A DNA stretch of 9,036 bases from assembly GCA_030596365.1 (NCBI GenBank), contig JAUVKG010000086.1:1-9036 (forward strand). The letters run 5' to 3'. Position 1 is the stretch's first letter; the number at the start of each line of letters is the position of its first letter. The stretch comes from Chlamydiota bacterium (GTDB taxonomy: Bacteria; Auribacterota; UBA3054; B51-G9). Below the pieces are notes generated by a model, which was given only the letters and a program-made list of their open reading frames with translations, had not been told where the DNA came from and did no database searches. The translations under genes and the position numbers were made by a program. This document shows, piece after piece, positions 1 through 7,178 of this stretch.

Positions 1-790
1 AACCAGCCACATTAATATTTGTCGGACCGATGATGGTTACGCCATTAAGTTTAACTTCAAGTTTTTCGGTACCGGAGCCTGAATTTGCCGCGTTGGCACT
101 TATGGAAACAAGATAATGCGTATCGTTTTCAAATTCACAAACTTTTTGCTGAATAGAATTTTGACCTTTGATAAAGCAGACATTAAAACTGTCCGGACAT
201 CTTCCATTATCAAAAAAAGCACCGGATTCTGTGTTTCTTCCAACATCAGAATCTGAAGAAGTAGTCCACCAATCCATTAAATTATCAGCAGCATACCCCG
301 GCGAATTAACATCCGCGCCATTATATTCAAAACTACCATTTACAAAATAAGGTTTTTCGACAGGAAAAACACGGACATCGTCTATAAGAAGAACATTATT
401 GTCGCTCGCAATCGTTTGATAAATTTCAAGTAAAGCAGTTTCGTTTGTCGGTAAAACAAATCCATTGTAAAAAGGAAAAAGCAAAGCACCACCGACAGCC
501 GTTATGTTTGTCGGGCCAATTACAATCACACCGCCGAGTTTTACTTCAAGAGTGGCGTTTCCACTGCCGTGGTCGCTAGCGTTCGCGTGAAGAGCGACAG
601 CATAAACTTTTCCCGATTCAAATCCGTTAACTGTCTGACTGATATAGCCCTGGTTTTGAATATAACAGACATTTTCCCCTTCCGGAATGGTCCCGTTATC
701 AAAAAAAGAGCCGTTAATACCGACCGTTCCCGAGGTTTCCCAATCAATAATTTCAGATATATAATGTTCAAATCCTGAATTTTTAATCAT
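1..790 (-). repeat. Tandem jelly-roll-like modules in the C-terminal part of the 1-4180 gene
   Basis: Two successive modules of about 147 residues begin near NSGFEHY (Glu1138) and NGSFEYNG (Glu1285). Both contain a block of the form FFDNG, then a Cys-containing strand (NVCYI or NVCFI), then EVKL-G-V-II/VIGPTNI. The match is also visible in the DNA, where the segments around 10-60 and 500-550 are clearly related. The first module ends with LLIDDVRV, typical of the last strand of carbohydrate-binding-like jelly rolls. The second is cut by the window edge. A sugar-binding or surface-attachment role is inferred from this architecture. The gene at 7327-9036 stops exactly where these modules begin in its paralogue. 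Confidence 0.7.
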
Positions 791-3700
791 CGAAATTTTA
801 CCGTCAACAGTTGCGGCAACAAGTCCAATCGCAGGATCATTTCCAATAGTTTCGATGGTTATAGAATCAACCAAAGCTCGTTCGGGCAAGTCAATTTCAA
901 TCAAATTCATAACGGCAGAACTGTATTTTATCGCACGCTGTTCAGCCCAGTATTGTGATTGCGGGAAGGCAGGTGCATCACCTTCACTCCAGTCGCTTGC
1001 GGAAGTAGAAAGCATCGGCAAAAGTCCGTGCCTGTTATTTCTTGATTGCCAGGCAGAGCTGAAAACACCAATAGCGCTTTGCGGCATCCACCAGTCAAAA
1101 TCTCCCGGAATGCACAGCTCTTTTATAAATTTTTCACCGTTCGTTTTATTGACAGTAACTCTCGCAACAGGAGCAAACATATCATGATGATCAAGAAACG
1201 GAACAACAAGAAAATAGAATTTTTTGCAGAACCGGCTGTTTAAATCGAGAGTAAGTGAAGAGTTGCCAAGCGTTTGCGAAAGCGGAAGAAAGTTCCTGCC
1301 TTGAGTTTCAAACGGAACGCCCGGAACACCTGGAATATAAACAATAGTTTCACTTGCAAACGATCCAAGCGGTGGATTCGCGCTTGCCCAGGGTTGATGT
1401 CCATAAGCATAAGTAGGGCGAATAGTTTTCCATTCCGTATCGGGAATCATTAATTCTTTCGGTAGCGAAAGCGTTTCATAATTTCGAAAAGCTACTTCCC
1501 TGCCGGAATGTGTCGCGGTAATATCCAAACTTTCACCGGAAGAAAACTCTATCGCGACAGAGTTATCGCCAGGCGAAAATTCCGCCAGCGATTTCTGTGG
1601 AATTGTCAGCAGAACAGTTGTTTCGCTCCTTGCGGAAACATTTACAGTAGAAGTAATTGAGCATCCCGCAACGGTAAAAACCACTTCTTCATTTAGCACA
1701 TTTTGTGAATTGTTTCTAACAGTAATATTTACGTTATTGGTTTGTGAAGGAATAATCTCTTTGGCTTCGTATTTCGGCAAAACAGCAACATCAACCGGAT
1801 GCCAAAATTCCTGCCCGTTGGTTAAGCGGCATTTGAGGAAAAAAGTCCTGCGCGAAAAGTTCAGTATTCCAAGACGACCGAATTTCATGTACGGCGCTAG
1901 CAGTCCTTCGCGAATAGTCGCGCTTACAGTTGTAGAAGTTGGAATAGAAGAATTAGTAAGAACACCGCACCGATCGTCTATTTCAATAATTTCGCAGCCG
2001 GTGACAGAAATCGCAATGTTATCTCCCCCCGCGACAGATTTAGGCGAATTTATAGAATAAACAGCCGGAAAAAGACTAACAGAAAAAGTAGAGGTAGTTT
2101 CTGAAGAAGTATCGACAATCAGTTCAACGCAACTCACGCCTGAACTAACAGAATAACTTGCCGCCGAACCGTTAAGAAGCACGCTGTTAAAAGTTCCGGG
2201 AGGAAGTTTCCAGGCAAGTCTTCTCGGAATCGAGCTATCGGTAGTTACGGTGTAAGTCCTCGTGTTTCCGGAAAAAGTGTATTGAACAGCAGCTTCCGCA
2301 ACGTTTAATTGCGCGGACAGCCAGGCATCCGGAAAAGACGGTGAAACGGTCAAAATATTTTCAGGTTTGTTCATTTCGAGACCAAAAAGCGCTTCAACAA
2401 CAGCCTGAATATACAAACCGGCAGGCGGACTGAAATAAGCGGCGGTAGCTTCTGTTGACATTTCCGGCCATGAACCTTTGTGATTTGAGTCCATAACAAT
2501 TCTCGCGATAGCGCGAAGCGGTTTGAAAGTTTCATTGCGCAAACCGACTTTAGCAAGACCTTTAGCCGCCCAGGGCTGTTGCGCGGCACCGGCTTGCGGC
2601 CCGCAAGTGCAATTTACATGATACGGGAAATTGTTGCCGCAGTAAACGCGGTCATCGCTGCCGGTAAGCCTGTCGCGCATTTGTCGAATTCCCGTCCAGC
2701 TATCCAAAACACCTGCTATATTTTTTATAGCGGGATAGATCAAAGTATGGTATTGGCCGTCAAGTCGCGGCACTCCGTTTGTATCGCGGAAAAACATGAA
2801 GCGTCCGAGATCCGGCATCCATAAATCATCCCACAACCGCTGCGTCGCAATAGCCGCACGAGAATTATATTCCGCTGCATCCGCCGAATTGCCAGTAGCT
2901 TCGGCATAAGTCGCGTAAGTTTTCATCATGCTTATTCCTTCGATCGAAGGAGAAGTCCCGTTGTAAGGAGTGTGAATATAATCTTCCTGATTTCCTATTT
3001 GCTGATGCCAGGAAAGAAGCAGATCATCGTCAGTATCATATTGAGAAAAAACCTGGTCAACAACTTTTTTTAGCGCGGGGGCGAGAGTGTTCGCTACCGT
3101 AAGATTCGCCGAAAACCGCCAGTAATGCCAAAGCTGCCAGGCGTAGAACTGGCTTGAGCCGCCAAAATCGCGGTGTTTATTCCCGGAAACATAAAACTGC
3201 GGAGCGGCGCCGGAAGGATATAAATTCGCCGCCATAACAAGATTACAATCGCGCACGCGGTCAAGCTGGCCTATCCACGAAGCTCCCGCCGTATGCTGCA
3301 TGTGCCAGAGCGGCAGCCAGTGCTGAATAGATTCGACCCAACCGTACGGCGGAAAATAAGCGTATTCAAGATTGTACAACGCGCTGCGAAAAGCGTTATT
3401 AATATCCGCGTCAGGAGTTGTTACAGTGTTGCTTAATAAATTGACGTAATGGTTATCATTAGTAGCAACAGCAGTGGAAACATCCATCAGCGAAAGAGCT
3501 TCTGCGGTTGCCTGGTCTTCTGCGTAAGTAACTAAAACCGAACCGGCTCCGGAATCAAAATAAAACAAAGAGCGATTACCGTCCGGCACAACATAACCAC
3601 CACCTACAGGTCTTGCAACAACAGTTAAAGGATGTTCGGCGCTTGTCATAACCGCGCCATAAGAATTTGTAATAACCGCGTCGCCGACCAACCCGCAACC

Positions 3701-4180
3701 GGTGCCGTAAAGCCAGGAAAGGGAAGTTTTGGCTACAGCACCCATTCCACCACACTGAACTCTGACCGGCCTCACCGGCGAAGTAGAAATACTGTAAAGA
3801 GCTGCTCCCTGCCATTTTCCTGTAGAACCATTTGCCGGCAAAGGGATTATTTTTGTGGTTACAGTAGAACTACCAAGCGTGAATGACGCGGCAACTTCTC
3901 CGGGAACGTCAGTAATATTCTCGTTATACGCGCTTGACGACCAATAAATAATACCATTTACAACCCCCGGCCTGAATTTTGCGACAACATAAGGATAAAA
4001 ATTATCCCAGTAAGTAACTGCGTCTTTAGGGTAACTCGCGACATAAGAATTCGGCGTGGATTCGTGTGTACCAACCATAGAATAGCGTGAAGCCGCCATG
4101 CGTTCCTGCGCGGCAACAGCGGGAAGAATGGACAGAATGGACAGAATGGACATGATGGACAGAATGGACTTTATGGACAT
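1..4180 (-). CDS. Secreted six-hairpin glycosidase-like protein with C-terminal jelly-roll modules (3' end outside window)
   Basis: The frame stays open from an ATG at 4180 to the left edge (1393 codons, no stop). Checks of known codons at 2986, 1888 and 790 all fall in the same frame. Residues 1-24 look like a signal peptide: Lys4, a hydrophobic Ser-Ile-Leu core, and AVAA before Gln25. Residues about 25-250 look beta-rich. Residues about 255-605 are rich in Trp and Tyr and resemble an (alpha/alpha)6 six-hairpin glycosidase. Motifs there include PYGWVES (Glu283), HRDFGG (His336), GNQEDY (Glu399, Asp400), DGQYHT (Asp474) and GSWPEMS (Glu573). The acidic residues are candidate catalytic residues by inference only. 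Residues about 610-1125 are beta-type and contain GLLAPYMKFGRLG (Met765) and DFDWW (1027-1031); this part is shared with the gene at 7327-9036. Two jelly-roll-like modules follow. The start at 4180 was chosen because an in-frame TAA lies upstream and it gives Lys before the hydrophobic core; Met10 and Met28 are weaker starts. No Shine-Dalgarno sequence is visible. I cannot assign a glycoside hydrolase family or substrate. Confidence 0.85.
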   Translation of the reverse strand, partial: MSIKSILSIMSILSILSILPAVAAQERMAASRYSMVGTHESTPNSYVASYPKDAVTYWDNFYPYVVAKFRPGVVNGIIYWSSSAYNENITDVPGEVAASFTLGSSTVTTKIIPLPANGSTGKWQGAALYSISTSPVRPVRVQCGGMGAVAKTSLSWLYGTGCGLVGDAVITNSYGAVMTSAEHPLTVVARPVGGGYVVPDGNRSLFYFDSGAGSVLVTYAEDQATAEALSLMDVSTAVATNDNHYVNLLSNTVTTPDADINNAFRSALYNLEYAYFPPYGWVESIQHWLPLWHMQHTAGASWIGQLDRVRDCNLVMAANLYPSGAAPQFYVSGNKHRDFGGSSQFYAWQLWHYWRFSANLTVANTLAPALKKVVDQVFSQYDTDDDLLLSWHQQIGNQEDYIHTPYNGTSPSIEGISMMKTYATYAEATGNSADAAEYNSRAAIATQRLWDDLWMPDLGRFMFFRDTNGVPRLDGQYHTLIYPAIKNIAGVLDSWTGIRQMRDRLTGSDDRVYCGNNFPYHVNCTCGPQAGAAQQPWAAKGLAKVGLRNETFKPLRAIARIVMDSNHKGSWPEMSTEATAAYFSPPAGLYIQAVVEALFGLEMNKPENILTVSPSFPDAWLSAQLNVAEAAVQYTFSGNTRTYTVTTDSSIPRRLAWKLPPGTFNSVLLNGSAASYSVSSGVSCVELIVDTSSETTSTFSVSLFPAVYSINSPKSVAGGDNIAISVTGCEIIEIDDRCGVLTNSSIPTSTTVSATIREGLLAPYMKFGRLGILNFSRRTFFLKCRLTNGQEFWHPVDVAVLPKYEAKEIIPSQTNNVNITVRNNSQNVLNEEVVFTVAGCSITSTVNVSARSETTVLLTIPQKSLAEFSPGDNSVAIEFSSGESLDITATHSGREVAFRNYETLSLPKELMIPDTEWKTIRPTYAYGHQPWASANPPLGSFASETIVYIPGVPGVPFETQGRNFLPLSQTLGNSSLTLDLNSRFCKKFYFLVVPFLDHHDMFAPVARVTVNKTNGEKFIKELCIPGDFDWWMPQSAIGVFSSAWQSRNNRHGLLPMLSTSASDWSEGDAPAFPQSQYWAEQRAIKYSSAVMNLIEIDLPERALVDSITIETIGNDPAIGLVAATVDGKISMIKNSGFEHYISEIIDWETSGTVGINGSFFDNGTIPEGENVCYIQNQGYISQTVNGFESGKVYAVALHANASDHGSGNATLEVKLGGVIVIGPTNITAVGGALLFPFYNGFVLPTNETALLEIYQTIASDNNVLLIDDVRVFPVEKPYFVNGSFEYNGADVNSPGYAADNLMDWWTTSSDSDVGRNTESGAFFDNGRCPDSFNVCFIKGQNSIQQKVCEFENDTHYLVSISANAANSGSGTEKLEVKLNGVTIIGPTNINVAG
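4124..4177 (-). repeat. Six 9-bp units encoding the signal peptide core
   Basis: Read on the minus strand there are six consecutive 9-bp units: TCCATAAAG, TCCATTCTG, TCCATCATG, TCCATTCTG, TCCATTCTG and TCCATTCTT. Each encodes Ser-Ile plus Lys, Leu or Met. Together they form residues 2-19 of the 1-4180 protein, the charged start and hydrophobic core of its signal peptide. On the plus strand the units read as variants of NNNNATGGA. The array stops at the start codon (4178-4180), where an unrelated 8-bp array begins. The period is a multiple of three, so gain or loss of a unit would keep the frame. Confidence 0.9.
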
Positions 4181-4220
4181 GATTGTTGGATTGTTGGATT
4201 GTTGGATTGTTGGATTATTC
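4181..4220. repeat. Octamer array upstream of the 1-4180 start codon
   Basis: Four perfect copies of GATTGTTG (4181-4212) are followed by GATTATTC (4213-4220). Rotated, the units read GGATTGTT three times and then GGATTATT (4212-4219). The array abuts the start codon directly and so occupies the place where a ribosome binding site would lie; no Shine-Dalgarno motif is present in it. The remaining gap (4221-4250) is an AT-rich tract beginning GCACC, with no recognisable signal. The unit GGATTATT recurs in the coding array at 4322-4361 on the opposite strand. Confidence 0.9.
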
Positions 4221-4250
4221 GCACCTTTTAATTTTTAATTTTAAATTTAT

Positions 4251-4302
4251 CCCGAGGGCGCTGCGCCCGCGTGCCCCGCGAATGCGGGGGGAGAATTTCG
4301 GG
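4251..4302. repeat. Branched GC-rich palindrome immediately after the 4303-6894 gene
   Basis: Two hairpins, GGGCGCTGCGCCC (4256-4268) and CCCCGC-gaat-GCGGGG (4274-4289), lie inside an outer stem of CCCGA (4251-4255) with TCGGG (4298-4302). The predicted shape is a three-way junction. It begins directly after the stop codon of the upstream gene. It could stall or end transcription or protect the mRNA 3' end, but no T-tract follows on the minus strand, so it is not a standard intrinsic terminator. It more likely belongs to the REP-like palindromes seen elsewhere in this window. Confidence 0.6.
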
Positions 4303-6894
4303 TTAGCGCTTCGGGATTAATTTTCTCCCAAAAATCCATAATTCCAACATTCCAATAATCCATAGAATTCCCGGTTCCGGTATAGGAAAATTTGTTACAA
4401 CAACATTATCCAATTGAATTTGAGAACCGGAAGCATCCCAGAATCTAACACCAAGGTCGCAGCTTATTCTTGTGTAATCAAGTTCTTCCGAAGTTTGTAA
4501 AGTGAAAACATGCGAAATAGCAGGATCGTCAGCTGATGGATTAAGAACATTTGTAAATAAAGCTCCGCTTGCAAAATCATCACCAAGCCACCCACCGGTT
4601 CCTTCGTTAATATCCGTTACATTTTCCGTAGCGATCGGCGCGACAAAAACGCTATCAGTACCGGAACCAATTCCATAAGCTAATCCTGCTTTAATTGTCT
4701 GTTCAGAATCTATTGAATACGAATCAAAAGTTAATTGATAGACAGTAGCAGGTTTAAGTTTGACTCCTTTAAAAGTTTGAAAAAATTCACTGCCATTGAT
4801 AAAAATTGTCTGACCGGATAAAGGAGAAATTTGCGGACTGATGTTCGTTAAGCCGGCATTACCTTTAATGCACCAGTTGTCTACAATTTGGCTGCCCGAA
4901 CCAACAGGAATACTTGGAGAAGAAAAGTTTTTATTTTCAACTTCAAGATCAGGAAAATCAAAATCTTTAACCACTTGAAAATTATCTACAGAAAGCCAGG
5001 CATAAGCTCCGACCGTGCAATCATCAACAACTTCAACATAAACTTCCTGACCATAAGCAGAAGCAGCATCAAAAACTTTTTCCTGAAGATTGTTGCTTCC
5101 CGGCGCGTAAATTCTGTCAATTTCGCTGTCATCAAATGCAAGTTTAAGAGAAATATAGTTGTATTCACCCTCGCCACCGTTCCATGACGACCATCCGCCA
5201 AGCAAAAATTTTATCGAATAATTTATTGGCAGTACAAAAGAAGGTGAGCGCAAAGTTCCGACAGCCGGTTCTCCTCCCTGCATAGAATTTGCGTAATATT
5301 TTCCGTCAAGTCCGCAATTTTCAAAATGAATAGGCAGAAAATTAGTGGTAACAGGTGAGCTTCCAAAAGCAGCGCCTGCAACAGCCCAATTAGAAAAATC
5401 ACCGAGTTCAAAACCGCAATCTTGTCCGAAAGAAGAATCGTATCCTACTTTGGAAAAATTATCAACACCAAGCCAGGCATAACCTGTTTCCGAACAATCG
5501 TCAACAATTTTTACATAAACTTCCAGATCAATATTGGTAGAATGCGATAAAAGTTGAGACTGAAAAGTGTTAATATCCGGCGCCCAGGCTCTGTCAAGTT
5601 CCGCGTCATCGGAAGCGCGATTCAAAATTACGTAATTATAATCAGTTGCAAAGTGATGAGAATATCCGCAAATTAAAAAGGAAAGCTGCTCATCCTTTTT
5701 TAGTACAAAATTATCCGATCGTAGAGTTCCGATTGCTGTTTCAGATATATTAGTAGTATATGGGCTTCTTCTTGAAAGCGCGAAATAAGTTCCTTCACAT
5801 CCATAGCCAACACTTTGTGCCGGCCAATAAGCGATAGTTTCCGGCGAATCGTTCCAGGCGGTTCCTGTTTTTGTCCAGTTAGTAAGATTACCGGCTTCAA
5901 AACCGGGGTTAATTATTCCGTCATAAACGTTATAAAATGCCTGCCGAATTTCGTTTGTCATTCCTATAGTCAAATAAACATCATACTCATAAGTAAAATT
6001 TGTAATTATTTGAAAAAAACCAAGAGAACTGAAATGCGAGCAGTTGCCTCCTTCGTTTCCGGGACTACCAACATCAACGTAGTAATATCCAAAATATTCT
6101 GTTTCGGGCGTGTAAACTCCCATTCCCCAACCGTTTTTAACGTAAGCCGCCCAGTATTCTGTTTTGTAATCATGATTTATATCGGCACCAATACCGGTAG
6201 GAATTCCCGGCGGTTTATAATTTGTAAGTGTATTGTAAGACCATGGTGTTTCGCTACAGTAAGTTAATCTGTCAAAATATGAATCAAGAAAAGTCGCGGG
6301 AAGCTCCTGACCGTGCATAACTCCGTTACTCGGACCAGAATAACACATTCTGAAAGTTATATGCGCAACATTGCTTTCAAGAGAAATCCACTCTTCCATA
6401 AAACAGTCTTCGATAAGCTCGCGTCCCGCCCAATTACGTGGATGCGAGCGTGCGTAAATTGTGTTGTTTTCGTTAACAAAATTTAGAAGTTGAGGTTTGT
6501 CATTACGCCAGCTTCCTCCCTGGACTGGATTCCACCGCCAAGTGTTACCCGTCCACTCTGAACCATCTAACCATCCATAATACGACTGTTGGATTTCGCG
6601 ACCTGCATCCATATAATTAACAAAATTTCTCACCGGTGAAATTTCGGAAAAGTAGCCGATAGTCGCTCCGTAATTAGTGATAACGCCAAGTTTTATTTCG
6701 CTATTTTGGATGTAAGAAAATCTTTCATCCGGCAAAGCGAAAGCAGAAGCTGCCGTTAGAATTATTGCAGCCAACGCTATGAGAAAAAAAGGTATGAAGG
6801 TGCGAAAGTGCAAAGGTACGAAGGTGCAAAAGTGTGAAGGTGCGAAGGTGCGAAAGTGTGAAGGTATGTGATTGTGTGGTTGTGCTTTTTTCAT
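4303..6894 (-). CDS. Secreted PEP-CTERM protein with unassigned N-terminal domain and tandem jelly-roll-like domains
   Basis: This is a complete 863-residue protein. Residues 1-53 are an unusually long signal peptide: MKKA, then a His/Phe/Pro-rich repeat region to about residue 35, then a hydrophobic core (36-48) and a likely cleavage after AFA (53). Residues about 54-325 form one Trp/Tyr-rich domain with the motif NYMDAGREIQQSYYG (93-107) and a segment WRWNPVQGG (119-127). I do not recognise its family; a beta-sandwich fold is a guess. Two tandem jelly-roll-like domains follow (GFE at 331-333 and 494-496), each ending in VDDC...AWL-VDNF. A third beta domain covers about 648-835. The C-terminus has PEP (839-841), a hydrophobic helix and a basic tail (Arg857, Lys858, Lys862, Arg863), matching the PEP-CTERM sorting signal that exosortase systems process. 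No exosortase gene is in the window. The role is probably polysaccharide binding or cleavage outside the cell. No Shine-Dalgarno sequence precedes the ATG; the leader is A-rich. Confidence 0.9.
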   Translation of the reverse strand: MKKAQPHNHIPSHFRTFAPSHFCTFVPLHFRTFIPFFLIALAAIILTAASAFALPDERFSYIQNSEIKLGVITNYGATIGYFSEISPVRNFVNYMDAGREIQQSYYGWLDGSEWTGNTWRWNPVQGGSWRNDKPQLLNFVNENNTIYARSHPRNWAGRELIEDCFMEEWISLESNVAHITFRMCYSGPSNGVMHGQELPATFLDSYFDRLTYCSETPWSYNTLTNYKPPGIPTGIGADINHDYKTEYWAAYVKNGWGMGVYTPETEYFGYYYVDVGSPGNEGGNCSHFSSLGFFQIITNFTYEYDVYLTIGMTNEIRQAFYNVYDGIINPGFEAGNLTNWTKTGTAWNDSPETIAYWPAQSVGYGCEGTYFALSRRSPYTTNISETAIGTLRSDNFVLKKDEQLSFLICGYSHHFATDYNYVILNRASDDAELDRAWAPDINTFQSQLLSHSTNIDLEVYVKIVDDCSETGYAWLGVDNFSKVGYDSSFGQDCGFELGDFSNWAVAGAAFGSSPVTTNFLPIHFENCGLDGKYYANSMQGGEPAVGTLRSPSFVLPINYSIKFLLGGWSSWNGGEGEYNYISLKLAFDDSEIDRIYAPGSNNLQEKVFDAASAYGQEVYVEVVDDCTVGAYAWLSVDNFQVVKDFDFPDLEVENKNFSSPSIPVGSGSQIVDNWCIKGNAGLTNISPQISPLSGQTIFINGSEFFQTFKGVKLKPATVYQLTFDSYSIDSEQTIKAGLAYGIGSGTDSVFVAPIATENVTDINEGTGGWLGDDFASGALFTNVLNPSADDPAISHVFTLQTSEELDYTRISCDLGVRFWDASGSQIQLDNVVVTNFPIPEPGILWIIGMLELWIFGRKLIPKR
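4322..4361 (-). repeat. Octamer array encoding the PEP-CTERM helix
   Basis: On the minus strand five consecutive 8-base units read GGATTATT, GGAATGTT, GGAATTAT, GGATTTTT and GGGAGAAA. They encode most of the hydrophobic helix and first basic residues of the PEP-CTERM signal (about residues 845-858). Because 8 is not a multiple of 3, the encoded pattern repeats every 8 residues (WIIGMLEL, then WIFGRK). The first unit is identical to the last unit of the octamer array at 4181-4220, which lies on the other strand. Confidence 0.75.
4969..5910 (-). repeat. Tandem jelly-roll-like domains in the 4303-6894 gene
   Basis: Residues about 329-483 and 490-642 are two copies of one domain. Both follow the order GFE-G(N/D)(L/F)(T/S)NW, a Gly-rich loop with a Tyr-Phe/Tyr-Ala strand, (A/V)GTLRS-(N/S)FVL, NY(V/I), DD(A/S)E(L/I)DR-(W/Y)AP, then VDDC and YAWL-VDNF. 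Similar domains are known in secreted glycosidases such as GH32 proteins, where they are thought to bind carbohydrate. The copies are clearly diverged, so the duplication is not recent. Confidence 0.7.
6788..6883 (-). repeat. Twelve-unit octamer array encoding an extended signal peptide n-region
   Basis: Plus-strand units of exactly 8 bases run without a break: AAAGGTAT, GAAGGTGC, GAAAGTGC, AAAGGTAC, GAAGGTGC, AAAAGTGT, GAAGGTGC, GAAGGTGC, GAAAGTGT, GAAGGTAT, GTGATTGT and GTGGTTGT. The array covers about residues 4-36 of the 4303-6894 protein. It yields an 8-residue repeat, seen three times at residues 11-34 (PSHFRTFA, PSHFCTFV, PLHFRTFI). Twelve units are 96 bases, so the frame between MKK and the hydrophobic core is kept. 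Confidence 0.9.
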
Positions 6895-6924
6895 TTTAGT
6901 TTTGCTTTGTTAGTTTGTTTCTTC

Positions 6925-6960
6925 AAGGACTTTAAGGACTTAAAAGACACAAAGGACTGT
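6925..6960. repeat. Short 9-bp repeat in the leader of the 4303-6894 gene
   Basis: Four 9-base units on the plus strand: AAGGACTTT, AAGGACTTA, AAAGACACA and AAGGACTGT. The GGAC core matches the plus-strand reading of the coding 9-bp array at 4124-4177 (ATGGACAGA type, including GGACTTT), with the same period and orientation. The array lies 30 to 66 bases upstream of the start codon. No function can be read from it. Confidence 0.7.
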
Positions 6961-6991
6961 AAATTAGCGCCCTTTTTACTCCCCTTCTAAT

Positions 6992-7056
6992 CCCCTCTTG
7001 AGAGGGGTGGCGCAATGCGCCGGGGTGTGTTATGAAAGGGGGCCCGCCAAGGCGGG
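6992..7056. repeat. Cluster of GC-rich palindromes (REP-like) in the 6895-7326 gap
   Basis: Three hairpins lie in a row: CCCCTC-ttga-GAGGGG (6992-7007), GGCGC-aat-GCGCC (7009-7021) and CCCGCC-aa-GGCGGG (7043-7056). Between the last two is CGGGGTGTGTTAT (7021-7033). That 13-base string is found again, inverted, inside the coding region at 8300-8312, and GAGGGGT (7002-7008) is also shared with that site. This supports a dispersed repeat rather than a gene-specific regulator. In the mRNA of the downstream gene these hairpins would sit in the leader. They could also limit read-through from the gene at 7327-9036. Confidence 0.7.
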
Positions 7057-7084
7057 GTGGTTCTCCGTCCTTTTAGTTTTTATA

Positions 7085-7090
7085 ATTATA
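7085..7090 (-). promoter_or_regulatory. Possible -10 box for the 4303-6894 gene
   Basis: A perfect TATAAT on the minus strand lies in a very AT-rich stretch (about 7071-7150), the only such stretch in this gap. No good -35 match lies 16-18 bases upstream; TTGTAG is present but about 20 bases away. If used, the leader would be about 180 bases long and contain the palindrome cluster and the 9-bp repeat. AT-richness alone could produce this match. Confidence 0.3.
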
Positions 7091-7178
7091 CGTTAATATT
7101 TTATTTTTTTCTACAACAAAATAATCAGTATTAACACTATTTTTTCATTCTGTTGGAGAAGTCGGTAGTTCGTATATT

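Noticed and set aside
4251..4302. Classical intrinsic terminator
   Set aside because: Strong hairpins are present, but no run of T follows on the minus strand.
5815..6267. A 150-codon plus-strand open frame, and others at 8084-8476, 1710-2060 and 855-1187
   Set aside because: They lie wholly inside long minus-strand genes that have clear domain motifs and paralogues. Their translations show no recognisable features.
6895..7178. tRNA or other structured RNA gene in the gap
   Set aside because: The hairpins are short GC-rich palindromes without a cloverleaf, anticodon arm or known riboswitch core.
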